A DNA stretch of 64,000 nucleotides from Methanoculleus horonobensis (GCF_001602375.1 NZ_BCNY01000013.1:124001-188000), one strand, 5' to 3'. Numbered from the stretch's first letter, positions 8,682-17,970 are shown. Notes: a model not told the origin generated them from the letters alone. Numbers and translations are program-made.

Positions 8682-9311
8682 ATGAAGATCGTCGTCTCTG
8701 TGGAGGATGCCGCCGCTATCGACGAGGTGGCGGAGTACAACCCGACGTTCATCGAGATCAGGCTTGACAGGATGGAGGGGGATCTGCTGGATCAGGTTCG
8801 TGCCATCCGGGAGAAGACCGATATCCCGCTGATCGCCACGCTCAGGAGCAGGGACGAGGGGGGCCGGTTTGTCGGCGATGCGGATCTCTGGGCCCGGATC
8901 GTCGGGCCGATAGCACGGTACGTCGATATCGTGGACGTGGAAGCACGTTACCGGGATCACGCGCCGTTCATCAAGAGTCAGGGGGTCCAGATCCTTGCGT
9001 CGCTCCACACGAACGAGATGCCCACATCGCCGGAACTCGGGAGGATCGAGGAGATGCTCCGGTCATACGGCGATATCCCGAAGATCGTCGTGCGCCCTAA
9101 GACCCGTGAAGACCTCTTCGAACTCGTCCTCTTCACCCACCAGGCCCAGAAACCGATCTGCACGAGCATCATGGGCGCCGAGTTCCGCTACGCCCGTGCA
9201 ATCCTGCCCCTCTTCGGGTCGGAGTTCGTCTTCTGCCATGCCGGCACCCCGACGGCCGAAGGGCAGTACCACATACGGGAGATGCGGCAGCTTGCGGATC
9301 TGCTGAAGTGA
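8682..9311 (+). CDS. aroD: 3-dehydroquinate dehydratase, type I
   Basis: Converts 3-dehydroquinate to 3-dehydroshikimate through a Schiff base. The 209-residue protein has the type I features: EIRLDR near the N-terminus, Glu87 in VDVEARY, His109 in SLHTNE and the Schiff-base Lys134 in IPKIVVRPK. It is the only step between AroB' and shikimate dehydrogenase missing from the leftward aromatic operon; it lies just beyond that operon's 3' end, facing it, separated by repeat copy B. A TATA-like TTTTAAGT at 8648-8655 predicts a leader of only a few nucleotides. Chorismate mutase is not encoded in the window. Confidence 0.95.
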   Translation: MKIVVSVEDAAAIDEVAEYNPTFIEIRLDRMEGDLLDQVRAIREKTDIPLIATLRSRDEGGRFVGDADLWARIVGPIARYVDIVDVEARYRDHAPFIKSQGVQILASLHTNEMPTSPELGRIEEMLRSYGDIPKIVVRPKTREDLFELVLFTHQAQKPICTSIMGAEFRYARAILPLFGSEFVFCHAGTPTAEGQYHIREMRQLADLLK

Positions 9312-9476
9312 GGGGGGGGTTCGACATGATCCGGGGTGGGATTTTTGGAGCCAGAGACTGCATCCGGCAAAACAGTGGATTTATGAACACGAAGGTTCGA
9401 GTGCCGCTAGGTTCCAGCTCGCGCTGTGAAAACGAAGGACTGTTTACCACATCGCCGACCACGGCTTTCCATTGAG

Positions 9477-9667
9477 TATCGCCACGCACTGCCCCCGCCC
9501 CCTGGGGCGGGGGAGGAGGCCGGAGGCCGGGTGGGGTGGGGGTTTGCAACTGTCAACTTGTGGGCGGCAACTGCCTAAAGACAAGAGTTCGAGCACGGTT
9601 TATGCAAGTTGGAGACAGGGGAGGGGGGTCGCCCCCCTCCCCGTCAGCCCCTCCCCCAATGGCGATA
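9477..9667 (+). repeat. intergenic GC-rich repeat, copy B
   Basis: Longest copy of the main subtype. It begins TATCGCCACGCACTGCCCCC and ends CCCAATGGCGATA. Between the ends are the hairpin GCCCCCGCCCC/GGGGCGGGGG, the block GAGGAGGCCGGAGGCCGGG, a variable spacer of about 60 bp, and the perfect hairpin GGGGAGGGGGG-TCG-CCCCCCTCCCC followed by GTCAGCCCCTCCCC. The right flank (CACGGTCCACCGCATCGGGC) is also shared with other copies. It occupies the 519-bp gap between the convergent genes aroD and aroC and may act as a bidirectional transcript end (inference). I see nothing else in that gap. Confidence 0.88.
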
Positions 9668-9830
9668 CCCCCACGGTCCACCGCATCGGGCCTTACTTGA
9701 TATCCGTTGGTCTAGCAATCTCGGTTCCACAGGGATAGCGATACCTCGCAAGGCAGGAGCCTTAAAACCCTTCCCTAAAGGGACTGCCCTGCTCCTGCCT
9801 TACCCCCCCACTCAAAGACCTCCGGTCTTC

Positions 9831-10850
9831 TCAAGCTCCGACCCCATGGCCCGTCGCACCAAACCCCCGATACTTCCCCTGCTCGAGCATCGCATCCATG
9901 AGAACCATCGCGAGCATGCACTCCGCGACCGGAACGATCCGCGGCGCGATACAGGGGTCGTGCCGCCCTTCGACTGTTATCTCCCGCTCCTTCCCGGCGA
10001 TATCGACGGTCCGCTGCGCCTTGCGTATCGAGGGCGTCGGTTTGACAGCAAGCCGGACGACGATCTCCTGCCCGGTGCTGATCCCGCCGAGGATGCCTCC
10101 CGCGTGGTTGCTTGCAAACCCGGCTCCGGTGATGGGGTCGTTCATCTCGCTCCCGAGGAGCCGGGCGGATCCGAACCCCTCGCCGAGCTCGACGCCCTTC
10201 ACCGCACCGATCCCCATCATCGCCCCGGCGATGGCGGCGTCGAGTTTCCCGAATACCGGGTCGCCGAGCCCCGCCGGGCACCCGGTGGCCGTCACCTCGA
10301 CGATCCCGCCCACGGAGTCGCCCGCATCCCGGGCGGCACGGATCTCCGCTTCCATCGCTGCCGGATCCGTCGCGGCGTGCACCTCGATGACGCTCCCGTG
10401 GATCGCGATGCCGCAGGGTGCAAGGCAGCGGATCGCCACCGCCCCCGCCGCGACCCGGGCAAGGGTCTCCCGGCCCGAACTCCTCCCGCCGCCGCGGTGG
10501 TCGCGGCGCCCGTACTTCGCCTGCCAGGTGTAGTCGGCGTGCCCCGGCCGGAAGACGTCCCGGATCGCGTCGTAGTCCTCCGACCGGACGTCCCGGTTCC
10601 TGACGAGAAGTGCGACCGGAGCGCCGGTCGTCTTTCCTTCAAAAATCCCCGAGAGGATCTCCACCCGGTCGGCCTCCTGCCGGCCGGACTCGAGCGGGCT
10701 CTTCCCCGGCCGTCTGCGGTCGAGGTAGGGCTGGATATCCGCCTCCGTGAGGGGGATGCCCGGCGGGCAGCCGTCGACGACCGCTCCCACTGCCAGCCCG
10801 TGGCTCTCGCCGAACGTCGTGCACCTGAAGTTTCTTCCGAACGTATTCAT
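9831..10850 (-). CDS. aroC: chorismate synthase
   Basis: Converts EPSP to chorismate, using reduced FMN as a catalytic cofactor. The 339-residue protein has the FMN/substrate motif GESHG at residues 14-18, RPGHADYTW, the family signature with [12 protein letters not shown], and the C-terminal [13 protein letters not shown] region. The ATG at 10850 overlaps the stop of the upstream fusion gene by 4 bp (ATGA), so translation is coupled. It is the last gene of the eight-gene aromatic operon. The frame is open upstream to 11150, but that part overlaps the fusion gene and is not conserved. Confidence 0.97.
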   Translation of the reverse strand: MNTFGRNFRCTTFGESHGLAVGAVVDGCPPGIPLTEADIQPYLDRRRPGKSPLESGRQEADRVEILSGIFEGKTTGAPVALLVRNRDVRSEDYDAIRDVFRPGHADYTWQAKYGRRDHRGGGRSSGRETLARVAAGAVAIRCLAPCGIAIHGSVIEVHAATDPAAMEAEIRAARDAGDSVGGIVEVTATGCPAGLGDPVFGKLDAAIAGAMMGIGAVKGVELGEGFGSARLLGSEMNDPITGAGFASNHAGGILGGISTGQEIVVRLAVKPTPSIRKAQRTVDIAGKEREITVEGRHDPCIAPRIVPVAECMLAMVLMDAMLEQGKYRGFGATGHGVGA

Positions 10851-12211
10851 GCAAGCATCTCCCGAACCAGTTCGGGCGTGACCGCGATCCCGGTGATCAG
10901 CCGGAACTGCTCCGTCGCCTGGTGGACGAACATCTCTGTGCCGGGGATCGTCTCGCACCCGGCCTCTTGCGCCGCCCGGATGAGGGGCGTCTCCGGCGGC
11001 GTGTAGACGAGGTCGAAGACGGTCGTCTTCCGCTCGAGATCGCAGGGGGCGAGCAGGCTCCGGATGTCGGGCTCCATCCCGACCGGGGTCGTGTGCACCA
11101 CTACATCGGCGTCGCCCCCCTTGAACTCTTCCAGTGCCCCCCACCGGCACCTGAACCGTTCGGCGAGCGTCCTCGCCGCCTCCGGCCGCCGGGCAAGCAC
11201 CGTCACGTCCATATCAAGCGTTCTGAGCGCGTAGACCGCCGCAGCCGCTGCACCGCCGGCGCCGAGGACAACCGCCCGTGCCCCCTGCCGGTGGGCGAGC
11301 GGGATCTGTACGCCCAGCCAGTCGGTGTTATGGCCGTACATCCTCCCGCCGCACCAGACAATGGTGTTCACCGCCCCGATCGCCGCCGCGTGATCGTCAA
11401 TCTCATCGAGATGGCGCATTACGTCGGTCTTAAACGGGATGGTGACGGAGAGGCCCTTCAGGGGAAGGAGGGTCGCGAGGCGGATGATGACTCCCGCATC
11501 CGGCCACTCGAAGCGGGTGTAATGATAGTTCATCCCGAAGTGCGCAAAGAGCCGGTTGTAGAGGAGCGGGCTCCTGCTGTGGGCACAGGGGTTCCCGGCG
11601 ATGCCGCAGACCATGAGACCCGGATCCCGGTCGACCATCTCCCGGACGGTCTCGAGTCCGAACTTCGAGAGGAGGTTGTCCCGCTCGCGCCGTTCATCGG
11701 GGGAACGGACGCTTTCCCCGTGAATCTGCCCCAGAATGATCTCGGCAGCCTCGTCCGGCGTGCGCCTTCCGGTATCGATGCAGATGTCGGCCGCGCCGAG
11801 ATAAGCCTCCTTTCTCCGGAGAAGGAGGGTGCGCACCTCCTCCTCCGGGGGGAGAGCGGTCAGCCCCGGCCGGTCGCTCCCGGCGATCCGCTCGTGAATG
11901 ATCCCGGGCGGGGCGGTGAGGAGGAAGACCCTGCCGTGCCGCCGGAGGTCGGTGACGTTTGCCGGGTCGCAGACCGCCCCGCCGCCGGTGCCGATCACGC
12001 CCTCCGCTGCCCGGAGCGACGCGACAACCTCACGCTCGAGAGCACGGAAGTGCGCTTCCCCGTGCTGTCGGAATAGCTCCGGGATCGGCATCCCGGCCCG
12101 CTGCTCGATAAGCGCATCGGTGTCATGGAGCGGCAGCCCGAGGCGGCTCGCGAGGATCCGCCCGACCGATGTCTTCCCGGTCCCCCGGAAGCCGATGAGG
12201 ACGACCTTCAC
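10847..12211 (-). CDS. aroK/aroE: fused shikimate kinase (AroK type)-shikimate dehydrogenase
   Basis: A 454-residue bifunctional protein for two successive steps, reduction of 3-dehydroshikimate and phosphorylation of shikimate. Residues 1-170 form a bacterial-type P-loop shikimate kinase: Walker [10 protein letters not shown] at 7-15, the substrate motif HDTDALIE, and GTGGGAV. Residues from about 178 form Aro[18 protein letters not shown] with the catalytic Lys, HNTDWLG, and the NADP loop GAGGAAAAA. Many archaea use a GHMP-type shikimate kinase instead, so the fused bacterial-type domain is notable. The GTG at 12211 is chosen because GGAGGGG lies 6 nt upstream and GTGA overlaps the aroA stop; the frame extends to 12268 but without support. 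Confidence 0.93.
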   Translation of the reverse strand: MKVVLIGFRGTGKTSVGRILASRLGLPLHDTDALIEQRAGMPIPELFRQHGEAHFRALEREVVASLRAAEGVIGTGGGAVCDPANVTDLRRHGRVFLLTAPPGIIHERIAGSDRPGLTALPPEEEVRTLLLRRKEAYLGAADICIDTGRRTPDEAAEIILGQIHGESVRSPDERRERDNLLSKFGLETVREMVDRDPGLMVCGIAGNPCAHSRSPLLYNRLFAHFGMNYHYTRFEWPDAGVIIRLATLLPLKGLSVTIPFKTDVMRHLDEIDDHAAAIGAVNTIVWCGGRMYGHNTDWLGVQIPLAHRQGARAVVLGAGGAAAAAVYALRTLDMDVTVLARRPEAARTLAERFRCRWGALEEFKGGDADVVVHTTPVGMEPDIRSLLAPCDLERKTTVFDLVYTPPETPLIRAAQEAGCETIPGTEMFVHQATEQFRLITGIAVTPELVREMLA

Positions 12212-13476
12212 AGCAGCCCCTCCCCGTAAAGCGCCTCCCAGAACCCGGGGAAGGACTTCTCCACGCATTCGGGGTCACGGATCGCCATCCCCCCGACCGC
12301 GAGCCCGAGCACGGCAAACGCCATCGCCGTCCGGTGGTCGTCGTGCGGGTCGACGGCCACCCCGTGGAGGGGCGCGGGCGTGATCGTGAGGGAGTCCTCC
12401 GTCACCTCGACCCGCGCACCCATCCGCCGGAGGGTCTCCGCCGTCACCCCCACACGGTCGCTCTCCTTGTACTGCAGGTGCGCCGTCCCCGTGATCGTCG
12501 TCGGCGACCCTGCCGTTGCCGCCACCGCCGCGAGCGTCTGGACGGTGTCGGGGGACGAGGACATATCGATCTCGATGCCTTCGAGATCGCCTGTCCGCTC
12601 CACCGTCACCGCGTCGGTGCCGGAGGTCACCCGGCACCCCATCGCTTCGAGGGCTTCGAGGAACCGTCGGTCGCCCTGGACGGATGCCGGGTTCAGGCCC
12701 GTGACCGTGACCCTCCCGCCGCAGACGGCCGCGACCGCGAAGAGGTAGGACGCCGAGGAGTAGTCGCCCTCGACAGGATAGTCCCTCCCCCGGTAGGCTC
12801 TACCGCTCTGCACCCGGAACCAGTCGTAGCCCCGCCGTTCGATATGCGCGCCGAACCCGAGCATCACGTCCGCGGTCACGTCGAGGTACGACCGCGAGGC
12901 CGGGGCCGCCGGGAGGGTGAGTTCCACGTCCTCCTCCGCGTAGGGCGCCGCCATCAGGATGGACGAGACGAACTGGCTGCTGATGCTCCCGTCGATCGCC
13001 GTCCTCCCGCCCCGGAGCCTGCCGGAGATGCGGATGGGGGGAAACCCCGGTTCGCCGACGAACGCGACGTCACCCCCGAGGGCCCGGAGCGCTCCGGCAA
13101 GGGGGCCGACCGGCCGCTCGAGCATTCGCGGGCTCCCCGTCAGCACCACCGGGTGCTGCGAGAGGAGCGCCGCCGAGGTGAGGAGCCGCAACGTCGTCCC
13201 GGAGTTCCCGCAGTCGATCGTCACCTCTCCCGCCGCCGGGAAGGTGCCGCCGCAGCCGTCGACGGCGATCTCCCCCGGCAGCCACTCGAGCGGCACCCCG
13301 AGGGCTTCAAGCCCCCGGGCGGTCAGTTCCGTATCGGCCGCCCGGAGCGGCCGTGCGATCCGCGTTCTCCCCGAGCCGAGCGCTCCCGCGATCAGCGCCC
13401 GGTGGGTGTAACTCTTTGAGGGCGGCGCCGGAAACGCCGCGTCGACCGGGCCGGTCTGCGAGACGCGGACGATCAT
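12208..13476 (-). CDS. aroA: 3-phosphoshikimate 1-carboxyvinyltransferase (EPSP synthase)
   Basis: Transfers enolpyruvyl from PEP to shikimate 3-phosphate. The 422-residue protein has the complete motif set: PPSKSYTHR near the N-terminus, CGNSGTTLRLL, SSQFVSSILMA, VEGDYSSASY with the catalytic Asp, KESDRV and a terminal DDHRTAMAFA. Its ATG at 13476 overlaps the stop of pheA by 4 bp and its stop overlaps the start of the aroK/aroE fusion, so it is translationally coupled on both sides. The 46-residue shorter start relative to the open frame is set by homology and by the overlap. Confidence 0.97.
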   Translation of the reverse strand: MIVRVSQTGPVDAAFPAPPSKSYTHRALIAGALGSGRTRIARPLRAADTELTARGLEALGVPLEWLPGEIAVDGCGGTFPAAGEVTIDCGNSGTTLRLLTSAALLSQHPVVLTGSPRMLERPVGPLAGALRALGGDVAFVGEPGFPPIRISGRLRGGRTAIDGSISSQFVSSILMAAPYAEEDVELTLPAAPASRSYLDVTADVMLGFGAHIERRGYDWFRVQSGRAYRGRDYPVEGDYSSASYLFAVAAVCGGRVTVTGLNPASVQGDRRFLEALEAMGCRVTSGTDAVTVERTGDLEGIEIDMSSSPDTVQTLAAVAATAGSPTTITGTAHLQYKESDRVGVTAETLRRMGARVEVTEDSLTITPAPLHGVAVDPHDDHRTAMAFAVLGLAVGGMAIRDPECVEKSFPGFWEALYGEGLL

Positions 13477-14264
13477 ATCGGCATCTCCAGGCGGGCGTAG
13501 CACCCGAGTTCCCTGACGGTGGTCATGGTTTTGAGTTCCTCCTTTGCTTCCCGCCATCCTTCGGCGGTCTCCATGTCGATGAAGAACAGGTACTTCCCCA
13601 TGCCCCGGCGGGACGGCCGCGACTCGATCCGGGTCAGGTTGATCCCGCGCCGGGCGAAGACCGCGAGGATATCGGCAAGGAGCCCGACCCGGTCGAGTTC
13701 TGGATCGACGAGGAGGCTGCACTTCGTGGCTCCCGCGATCTCATGGGGGAGAGCGGATATCTCGACGAACCGGGTGGTGTTGTCCCTGCTGTTCTGGACG
13801 TCCCGGACGGCAATCGGAAGGGCGTAGATCCGTGCCGCCGTCTCCGAGACGACCGCGCCAGCGCGGCTCTCTCTCTGCATCGCCATCGCGCTCGCCGCAT
13901 TGCTGCTCGTGTGCACGACCTCCACCCCGAGGCTGTCGAGGAGGACGGAGCACTGCTCGTGCGTCTGCGGGTGGGCGTAGATGACCGAGAGGCGGGCGGG
14001 GTCTCCCCGGGCCGCGAGGTGGTGCCGGACGGGCATGTAAGCCTCTCCGGTGATCGAGACATCGAACTCCATCAGCCCCTGAAGGGTCTCCCCGACGCCG
14101 CCCGCCTCCGAGTTCTCGATCGGGACGAGCCCTTTCGCTCCGCCGGAAGCCACGCGTTTGATGATGGCGCGGATCGTCGGCAGGAGTTCGATATCGTCGC
14201 CGTAGAGCCTGGCCGCGAGTTCGTGGCTGACCGTCCCGGCCGGCCCGAGTGTTGCGACGGTCAT
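13473..14264 (-). CDS. pheA: prephenate dehydratase with ACT domain
   Basis: Decarboxylates and dehydrates prephenate to phenylpyruvate for phenylalanine synthesis. The 263-residue protein contains the catalytic domain (starting ATLGPAGTVSHELA, with VPIENSEAGGV and the catalytic NTTRF) and a C-terminal ACT domain (INLTRIESRPSRRGMGKYLF), which in this family binds phenylalanine for feedback control. There is no chorismate mutase domain. The start overlaps the tyrA stop by 4 bp and the end overlaps the aroA start by 4 bp. The order tyrA-pheA-aroA suggests that both terminal branches are expressed with the common pathway. Confidence 0.96.
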   Translation of the reverse strand: MTVATLGPAGTVSHELAARLYGDDIELLPTIRAIIKRVASGGAKGLVPIENSEAGGVGETLQGLMEFDVSITGEAYMPVRHHLAARGDPARLSVIYAHPQTHEQCSVLLDSLGVEVVHTSSNAASAMAMQRESRAGAVVSETAARIYALPIAVRDVQNSRDNTTRFVEISALPHEIAGATKCSLLVDPELDRVGLLADILAVFARRGINLTRIESRPSRRGMGKYLFFIDMETAEGWREAKEELKTMTTVRELGCYARLEMPI

Positions 14265-15085
14265 CGGCTCACCACGTGGCTGATGAGGTCGTCGGTCTCT
14301 TCCGTTGCGGCCGCGAGGTAGGAGGCGTAGTGGCCGGCGTTCGCGGTAAAGAAGTCCTGGAACCGTTCGGCGTCCCCGGACTCGACGATCTCGCGGAGCG
14401 TCCGGACAGCCTCCTCGAACTGTGCAAGCACTTCCGGGACGGCCGGGTTCATCTGCAGGATGTCGCCGTAGAGCCCCGCATCCTGGGCGAGAAGCCGCCC
14501 GACGAACCCCATCTCGATCCGGTAGACGGGGCTCGTGAACCGGAGGGTCTCCGCGACGTCGGCGCCGGTCCGGCGGATGGCCTCCGCCTTTGCGAGCGTC
14601 CCGAAGTGGGTGAGCCCCTGGATCACCGCCATCATCCGGTCGTGGTCTTCCGGTGTCGAGAGGGTGATCGCCGCCCCCTGGTCGCGGAAGACGGATAAGA
14701 GTCCTTCAAGGGACTCCGGGCTGCACCGGGCCGGGGTCGCGACGATCGTCTGCCCCCGGAGCGACGCGGCGCCGGGCCCGAACATCGGGTGGAGCCCGAT
14801 CACCTCCGCACGGGAGGCGAGCATCGCCCGGACGGGTTCGACCTTGAGGGATGTTACGTCGCAGAAGACCTGCTCCTCCGAGAGGAGCGGCGCGACCTCG
14901 CGGATCACCCCGACGGTGGCGCGGATGGGAACCGAGACCATGACGAGGTCCGCTGTCTCCGCGACGGCGCGGTTGGTGAGGGAGGTCGCAGTCCCCGAGA
15001 CAATCGTCTCCCACCCGGCGGCCTCAAAGACCCCGGCAAAGAACCGCCCCATCTGTCCTGTACCGCCGATGATGCCTGCAAGCAT
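14261..15085 (-). CDS. tyrA: prephenate dehydrogenase
   Basis: Oxidative decarboxylation of prephenate to 4-hydroxyphenylpyruvate for tyrosine synthesis. The 274-residue protein begins with a Rossmann motif (IIGGTGQMG) and has VMVSVPIRAT, GLHPMFGPG and a His-containing GLTHFGTLA segment characteristic of TyrA. Some archaeal TyrA proteins carry chorismate mutase or ACT fusions; none is present here. The ATG at 15085 is preferred over the GTG at 15094 because GGAGAA lies 9 nt before it, whereas it directly abuts the GTG. The gene is coupled to pheA by a 4-bp overlap. Confidence 0.95.
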   Translation of the reverse strand: MLAGIIGGTGQMGRFFAGVFEAAGWETIVSGTATSLTNRAVAETADLVMVSVPIRATVGVIREVAPLLSEEQVFCDVTSLKVEPVRAMLASRAEVIGLHPMFGPGAASLRGQTIVATPARCSPESLEGLLSVFRDQGAAITLSTPEDHDRMMAVIQGLTHFGTLAKAEAIRRTGADVAETLRFTSPVYRIEMGFVGRLLAQDAGLYGDILQMNPAVPEVLAQFEEAVRTLREIVESGDAERFQDFFTANAGHYASYLAAATEETDDLISHVVSR

Positions 15086-15090
15086 TCCCG

Positions 15091-16077
15091 TCACTTCTCC
15101 AGGATCGTCTCTTTGACGGCGACGCCGAAGTGCCGCCCGCCCTCCGCGACGCTGCCGAGCACCCTGTCGCCGACCGCGAGGGCGGCGACCGATACGGCCG
15201 TCCCGTCCTCCCGGACGAGCCGGATCGTCTCGGCGTTCTGGAGAACCAGGCTCACTGTCGCGTCGCCGGCCTTCGCCTCGACGAGGAGGAGCGGGCGGCG
15301 CTCGATCTTCACCCTGCCGACGACCGCGTCGTGGGTCGGGCCGGTATGCTCCGCGACGAGCACCCTGTCTCCCACCGCGAGGTCGGCAAGGTACGCGGTC
15401 TTCCCGCCGGGGAGGAGGATGTAGGCGTGCACCGCCCCGGCGTTCACCCGGAACGGGCGCGGCGCTACGTAGGGGTTCTCCAGGGTCTCGGGATGCACCA
15501 TCAGGAACGCCGATGAGGTGTTGCCGACGAGCATCCCTTCCCCGTCGGCGAGGATCGAGCAGGTGTCGACGCAGACCCTATCGCCCATCCCGACGGGGAC
15601 GATCCGGGTCACCTCGAACGGGACGAGAGGAACCGCTTCGCCGGCGCCGGCGATCGTCTTCGCGACCCGCCGAACCTCCGCCGGATCGTCGGTCGAGAGA
15701 AGGATGCCCGCCGTCCCGCGTTCGAGGACGGTCAGGGCGACCTTCGCCTCGTCGGTGTTCCCGACCGCGGCGACGATCCGGTCGGACTGCGCGACGAGGT
15801 TCTCGAGCGGGATGACCGTCCAGTCCTGTGTCCTGACGATGACGTAGCCCCGCCGGGAGAGCCGGAGCGCCTCCTCTTCGGATTCCTTGTCGACGATCTC
15901 GATCTCGAAGACGTCTTTTCCGGGGACGAGATCGCCATTGTCTGCGACGGTCATCACCCGGCCGAGTTCCCGGACGCGCTCTGCGTCCTCGACGACCAGG
16001 GCGTCGGCGCCGCTCTCGAGCGCGGTCGTCGCAAGATCCTTCCTCCACGGCCGGAGATCGACCCAGAAGAGTTTCAT
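15091..16077 (-). CDS. aroB': 3-dehydroquinate synthase II (AroB')
   Basis: Archaeal enzyme that oxidatively deaminates and cyclises 2-amino-3,7-dideoxy-D-threo-hept-6-ulosonate to 3-dehydroquinate with NAD, replacing classical AroB. The 328-residue protein starts MKLFWVDLRPW and has the family blocks VDTCSILADGEGMLVGNTSS and FRVNAGAVHAYILLPGG. Its start overlaps the stop of the upstream aldolase paralog by 4 bp. Presence of AroB' with AroA'-type aldolases shows that this organism builds aromatics from DKFP and aspartate semialdehyde rather than from erythrose 4-phosphate (family knowledge). Confidence 0.97.
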   Translation of the reverse strand: MKLFWVDLRPWRKDLATTALESGADALVVEDAERVRELGRVMTVADNGDLVPGKDVFEIEIVDKESEEEALRLSRRGYVIVRTQDWTVIPLENLVAQSDRIVAAVGNTDEAKVALTVLERGTAGILLSTDDPAEVRRVAKTIAGAGEAVPLVPFEVTRIVPVGMGDRVCVDTCSILADGEGMLVGNTSSAFLMVHPETLENPYVAPRPFRVNAGAVHAYILLPGGKTAYLADLAVGDRVLVAEHTGPTHDAVVGRVKIERRPLLLVEAKAGDATVSLVLQNAETIRLVREDGTAVSVAALAVGDRVLGSVAEGGRHFGVAVKETILEK

Positions 16078-16865
16078 CGCTCCGACCCCAGGGCTTCGGC
16101 CGCGCTTTTGCCCTCGTGCACCACCCGGGATATCGCAGCGATGAACCGGGCGGGGTCGTCGCGCTGGAAAGCGTTCCTTCCCATGCAGACGCCTGCCGCG
16201 CCCGCATCGATGGCGTCGCGGATGGTCGTGAGCGTCTCCACATCCCCGCTCTTCTCGCCGCCGGCGATCATCACCGGCACCGAGCAGGCGGCGGTGATCC
16301 GGCGGAACGTCTCCGGATCCCCGGTGTAGTTCGTCTTGATGAGGTCGGCCCCGAGCTCTTCCGCCACCCGGACGCAGTGCCCGATCGACTGCGGCGAGGT
16401 GGGGTCGATCCCCTTGCCGCGGGGGTAGATCATGATCAGGAGCGGTATCCCCCAGCGGTTGCAGTCGCGCACCACTTCGCCCGCCGATTCGAGCATCCTC
16501 GATTCGTTCGGCGCGCCGAGGTTGATGTGGATCGAGACCGCGTCGGCGCCGAGCGCGACCGCCTCCTCCACGGTGCAGACGATTACCTTATCATTGGGGT
16601 CCGGGTTCATCGAGGTGCTCGCGGAGAGGTGGACGATGAGCCCGATATCCTTTCCATGCTTCCGGTGCCCGCCTTTCACCATGCCCTTGTGGAGGACGAT
16701 CGCGTTCGCCCCGCCCTCGCTCACCGCGTTGACCGTCTCGGTCATGTTGCAGAGCCCTTCGATCTGGCCCATCGTGAACCCGTGATCCATGGGGATGACC
16801 ACGGCGCGGCCGGTGTTCCTGTCCATTATCCGCTCAAGGCGGATCTCTTTTCCTATCATATCCAT
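16074..16865 (-). CDS. AroA'-type class I aldolase, divergent paralog
   Basis: A 263-residue DeoC/FbaB-type TIM-barrel aldolase, tandem paralog of the next gene. It keeps [22 protein letters not shown], the Schiff-base region GADLIKTNYTGD and the phosphate-binding GGEKSGD and GVCMGRNAF blocks. In Methanocaldococcus two such aldolases act in series: one makes 6-deoxy-5-ketofructose 1-phosphate (DKFP) and the other condenses it with aspartate semialdehyde. This copy departs more from the ADTH synthase pattern (GGEKSGD instead of GG-SKTDD; IYPRGKGI), so it may be the DKFP-forming partner, which is inference. The ATG at 16865 overlaps the upstream stop by 1 bp; a GTG at 16868 is also possible. 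Confidence 0.85.
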   Translation of the reverse strand: MDMIGKEIRLERIMDRNTGRAVVIPMDHGFTMGQIEGLCNMTETVNAVSEGGANAIVLHKGMVKGGHRKHGKDIGLIVHLSASTSMNPDPNDKVIVCTVEEAVALGADAVSIHINLGAPNESRMLESAGEVVRDCNRWGIPLLIMIYPRGKGIDPTSPQSIGHCVRVAEELGADLIKTNYTGDPETFRRITAACSVPVMIAGGEKSGDVETLTTIRDAIDAGAAGVCMGRNAFQRDDPARFIAAISRVVHEGKSAAEALGSER

Positions 16866-17662
16866 CACGTCTTCAGAATCTCAACCGCTTCTTCTGCCGA
16901 CCGCCCTTCATGAATGATCAGTGCGGCGGCACGGATAAGGCGATCGGGCGCCGGGTGCTGGAAGGCGTTTCTCCCGATCGATATCCCGGCGGCACCCCCC
17001 TCCATCGCGCCCTCGACCAGGTCGAGGATCGCCCGATCATCGGTCTTCGAGCCGCCCGCGACCACGACCGGCACCGGGCATCCTCTCGTTACTTCGCGGA
17101 ACGAGTCCGCATCCCCGGTGTAGACGGTCTTGACGATATCGGCGCCGAGCTCCGCCGCCACCCGTGCGGAGAGTTTGACGCACTCAAGGTCGTGCTCGTC
17201 CGCGACCTTCCTGCCCCGCGGGTACATCATCGCGAGGAGCGGCATCCCCCACTCCATGCACGTGACCGCGACTCTGCCCAGGTCTTCGAGCATCTGCGCC
17301 TCGGAGTCGGCGCCGACGTTGATGTGCACCGAGACGCCGTCGGCGCCCATTTTTAAGGCGTTCGTGACGGTGTTGACGAGCACCTTGTCGTTCGGGTCGG
17401 GTCCGATGCTGGTGCTCGCCGAGAGATGCATGATGAGGCCGACATCCCGCCCGTGCCCCCTATGGCCGTGCAGGGCAAGCCCCACGTGGCCGATGACCGC
17501 GTTCGCTCCGCCCTCGGCGACCAGGTCGATGGTTCTCCCTACGTCGACCAGCCCGGGGATAGGGCCGAGCGTCACCCCGTGGTCGAGCGGCACGATGATG
17601 GTCCTGCCGGTGTTCCGATCCATGATACGTTCCAGACGAATCTCTTTTCCTCTCATAACCAT
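16865..17662 (-). CDS. aroA': 2-amino-3,7-dideoxy-D-threo-hept-6-ulosonate synthase (AroA')
   Basis: Class I aldolase that condenses DKFP with L-aspartate semialdehyde, the first step of the archaeal alternative route to 3-dehydroquinate. The 265-residue protein has [45 protein letters not shown], the Schiff-base lysine in [12 protein letters not shown] and the C-terminal [13 protein letters not shown]. These match the methanogen ADTH synthase pattern better than the downstream paralog does. First gene of the aromatic operon. GGGGAGGA lies upstream; it is 2 nt from the ATG at 17662 and a better-spaced 8 nt from the ATG at 17656, so the true start may be 17656. Paralog alignment (MVMRGKEI versus MDMIGKEI) favours 17662. 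Confidence 0.9.
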   Translation of the reverse strand: MVMRGKEIRLERIMDRNTGRTIIVPLDHGVTLGPIPGLVDVGRTIDLVAEGGANAVIGHVGLALHGHRGHGRDVGLIMHLSASTSIGPDPNDKVLVNTVTNALKMGADGVSVHINVGADSEAQMLEDLGRVAVTCMEWGMPLLAMMYPRGRKVADEHDLECVKLSARVAAELGADIVKTVYTGDADSFREVTRGCPVPVVVAGGSKTDDRAILDLVEGAMEGGAAGISIGRNAFQHPAPDRLIRAAALIIHEGRSAEEAVEILKT

Positions 17663-17970
17663 AGTCCTCCCCGGATTTTGATGATGAAATCTTTCCGGGA
17701 GTAGTTAAAACTGGATAAACCAGGTAAAATAGCGATAGAACGCTGCCGCTCCAACATTACGGATATCGGCTGTAGAAAACTTGCAGATCGCTTCTGCGCA
17801 CGCGGCGGTTACTCCGTTAACCGAGATAAAAGCGGTCACCGGCGAAAAAACATCCACCACGCATTGGCTATACCGTTACGTGTCCTTGTATAAAAATATG
17901 CCGGATTTGCACGCGGGAGGAGAATCCCGGGCAGGAGATGGCCCGGCGGAAAAAAGTATGGTGATTTGCC
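17663..17970. other. intergenic region upstream of the aromatic operon
   Basis: No gene is apparent in these 308 bp. A dyad CTGG-ATAAA-CCAG at 17711-17723 has an A/T core that reads as a TATA-like TTTATCC on the minus strand, about 50 bp before the first aldolase ATG and so compatible with a short leader. The AT tract at 17888-17898 (GTATAAAAATA), which is T-rich on the minus strand, lies 73-83 bp beyond the mbf1 stop and may be its transcript end. Confidence 0.45.

Noticed and set aside
9609-11006. A 465-codon plus-strand frame starting in repeat copy B
   Set aside because: It crosses the repeat and then runs antisense to aroC; no homology or start signal.
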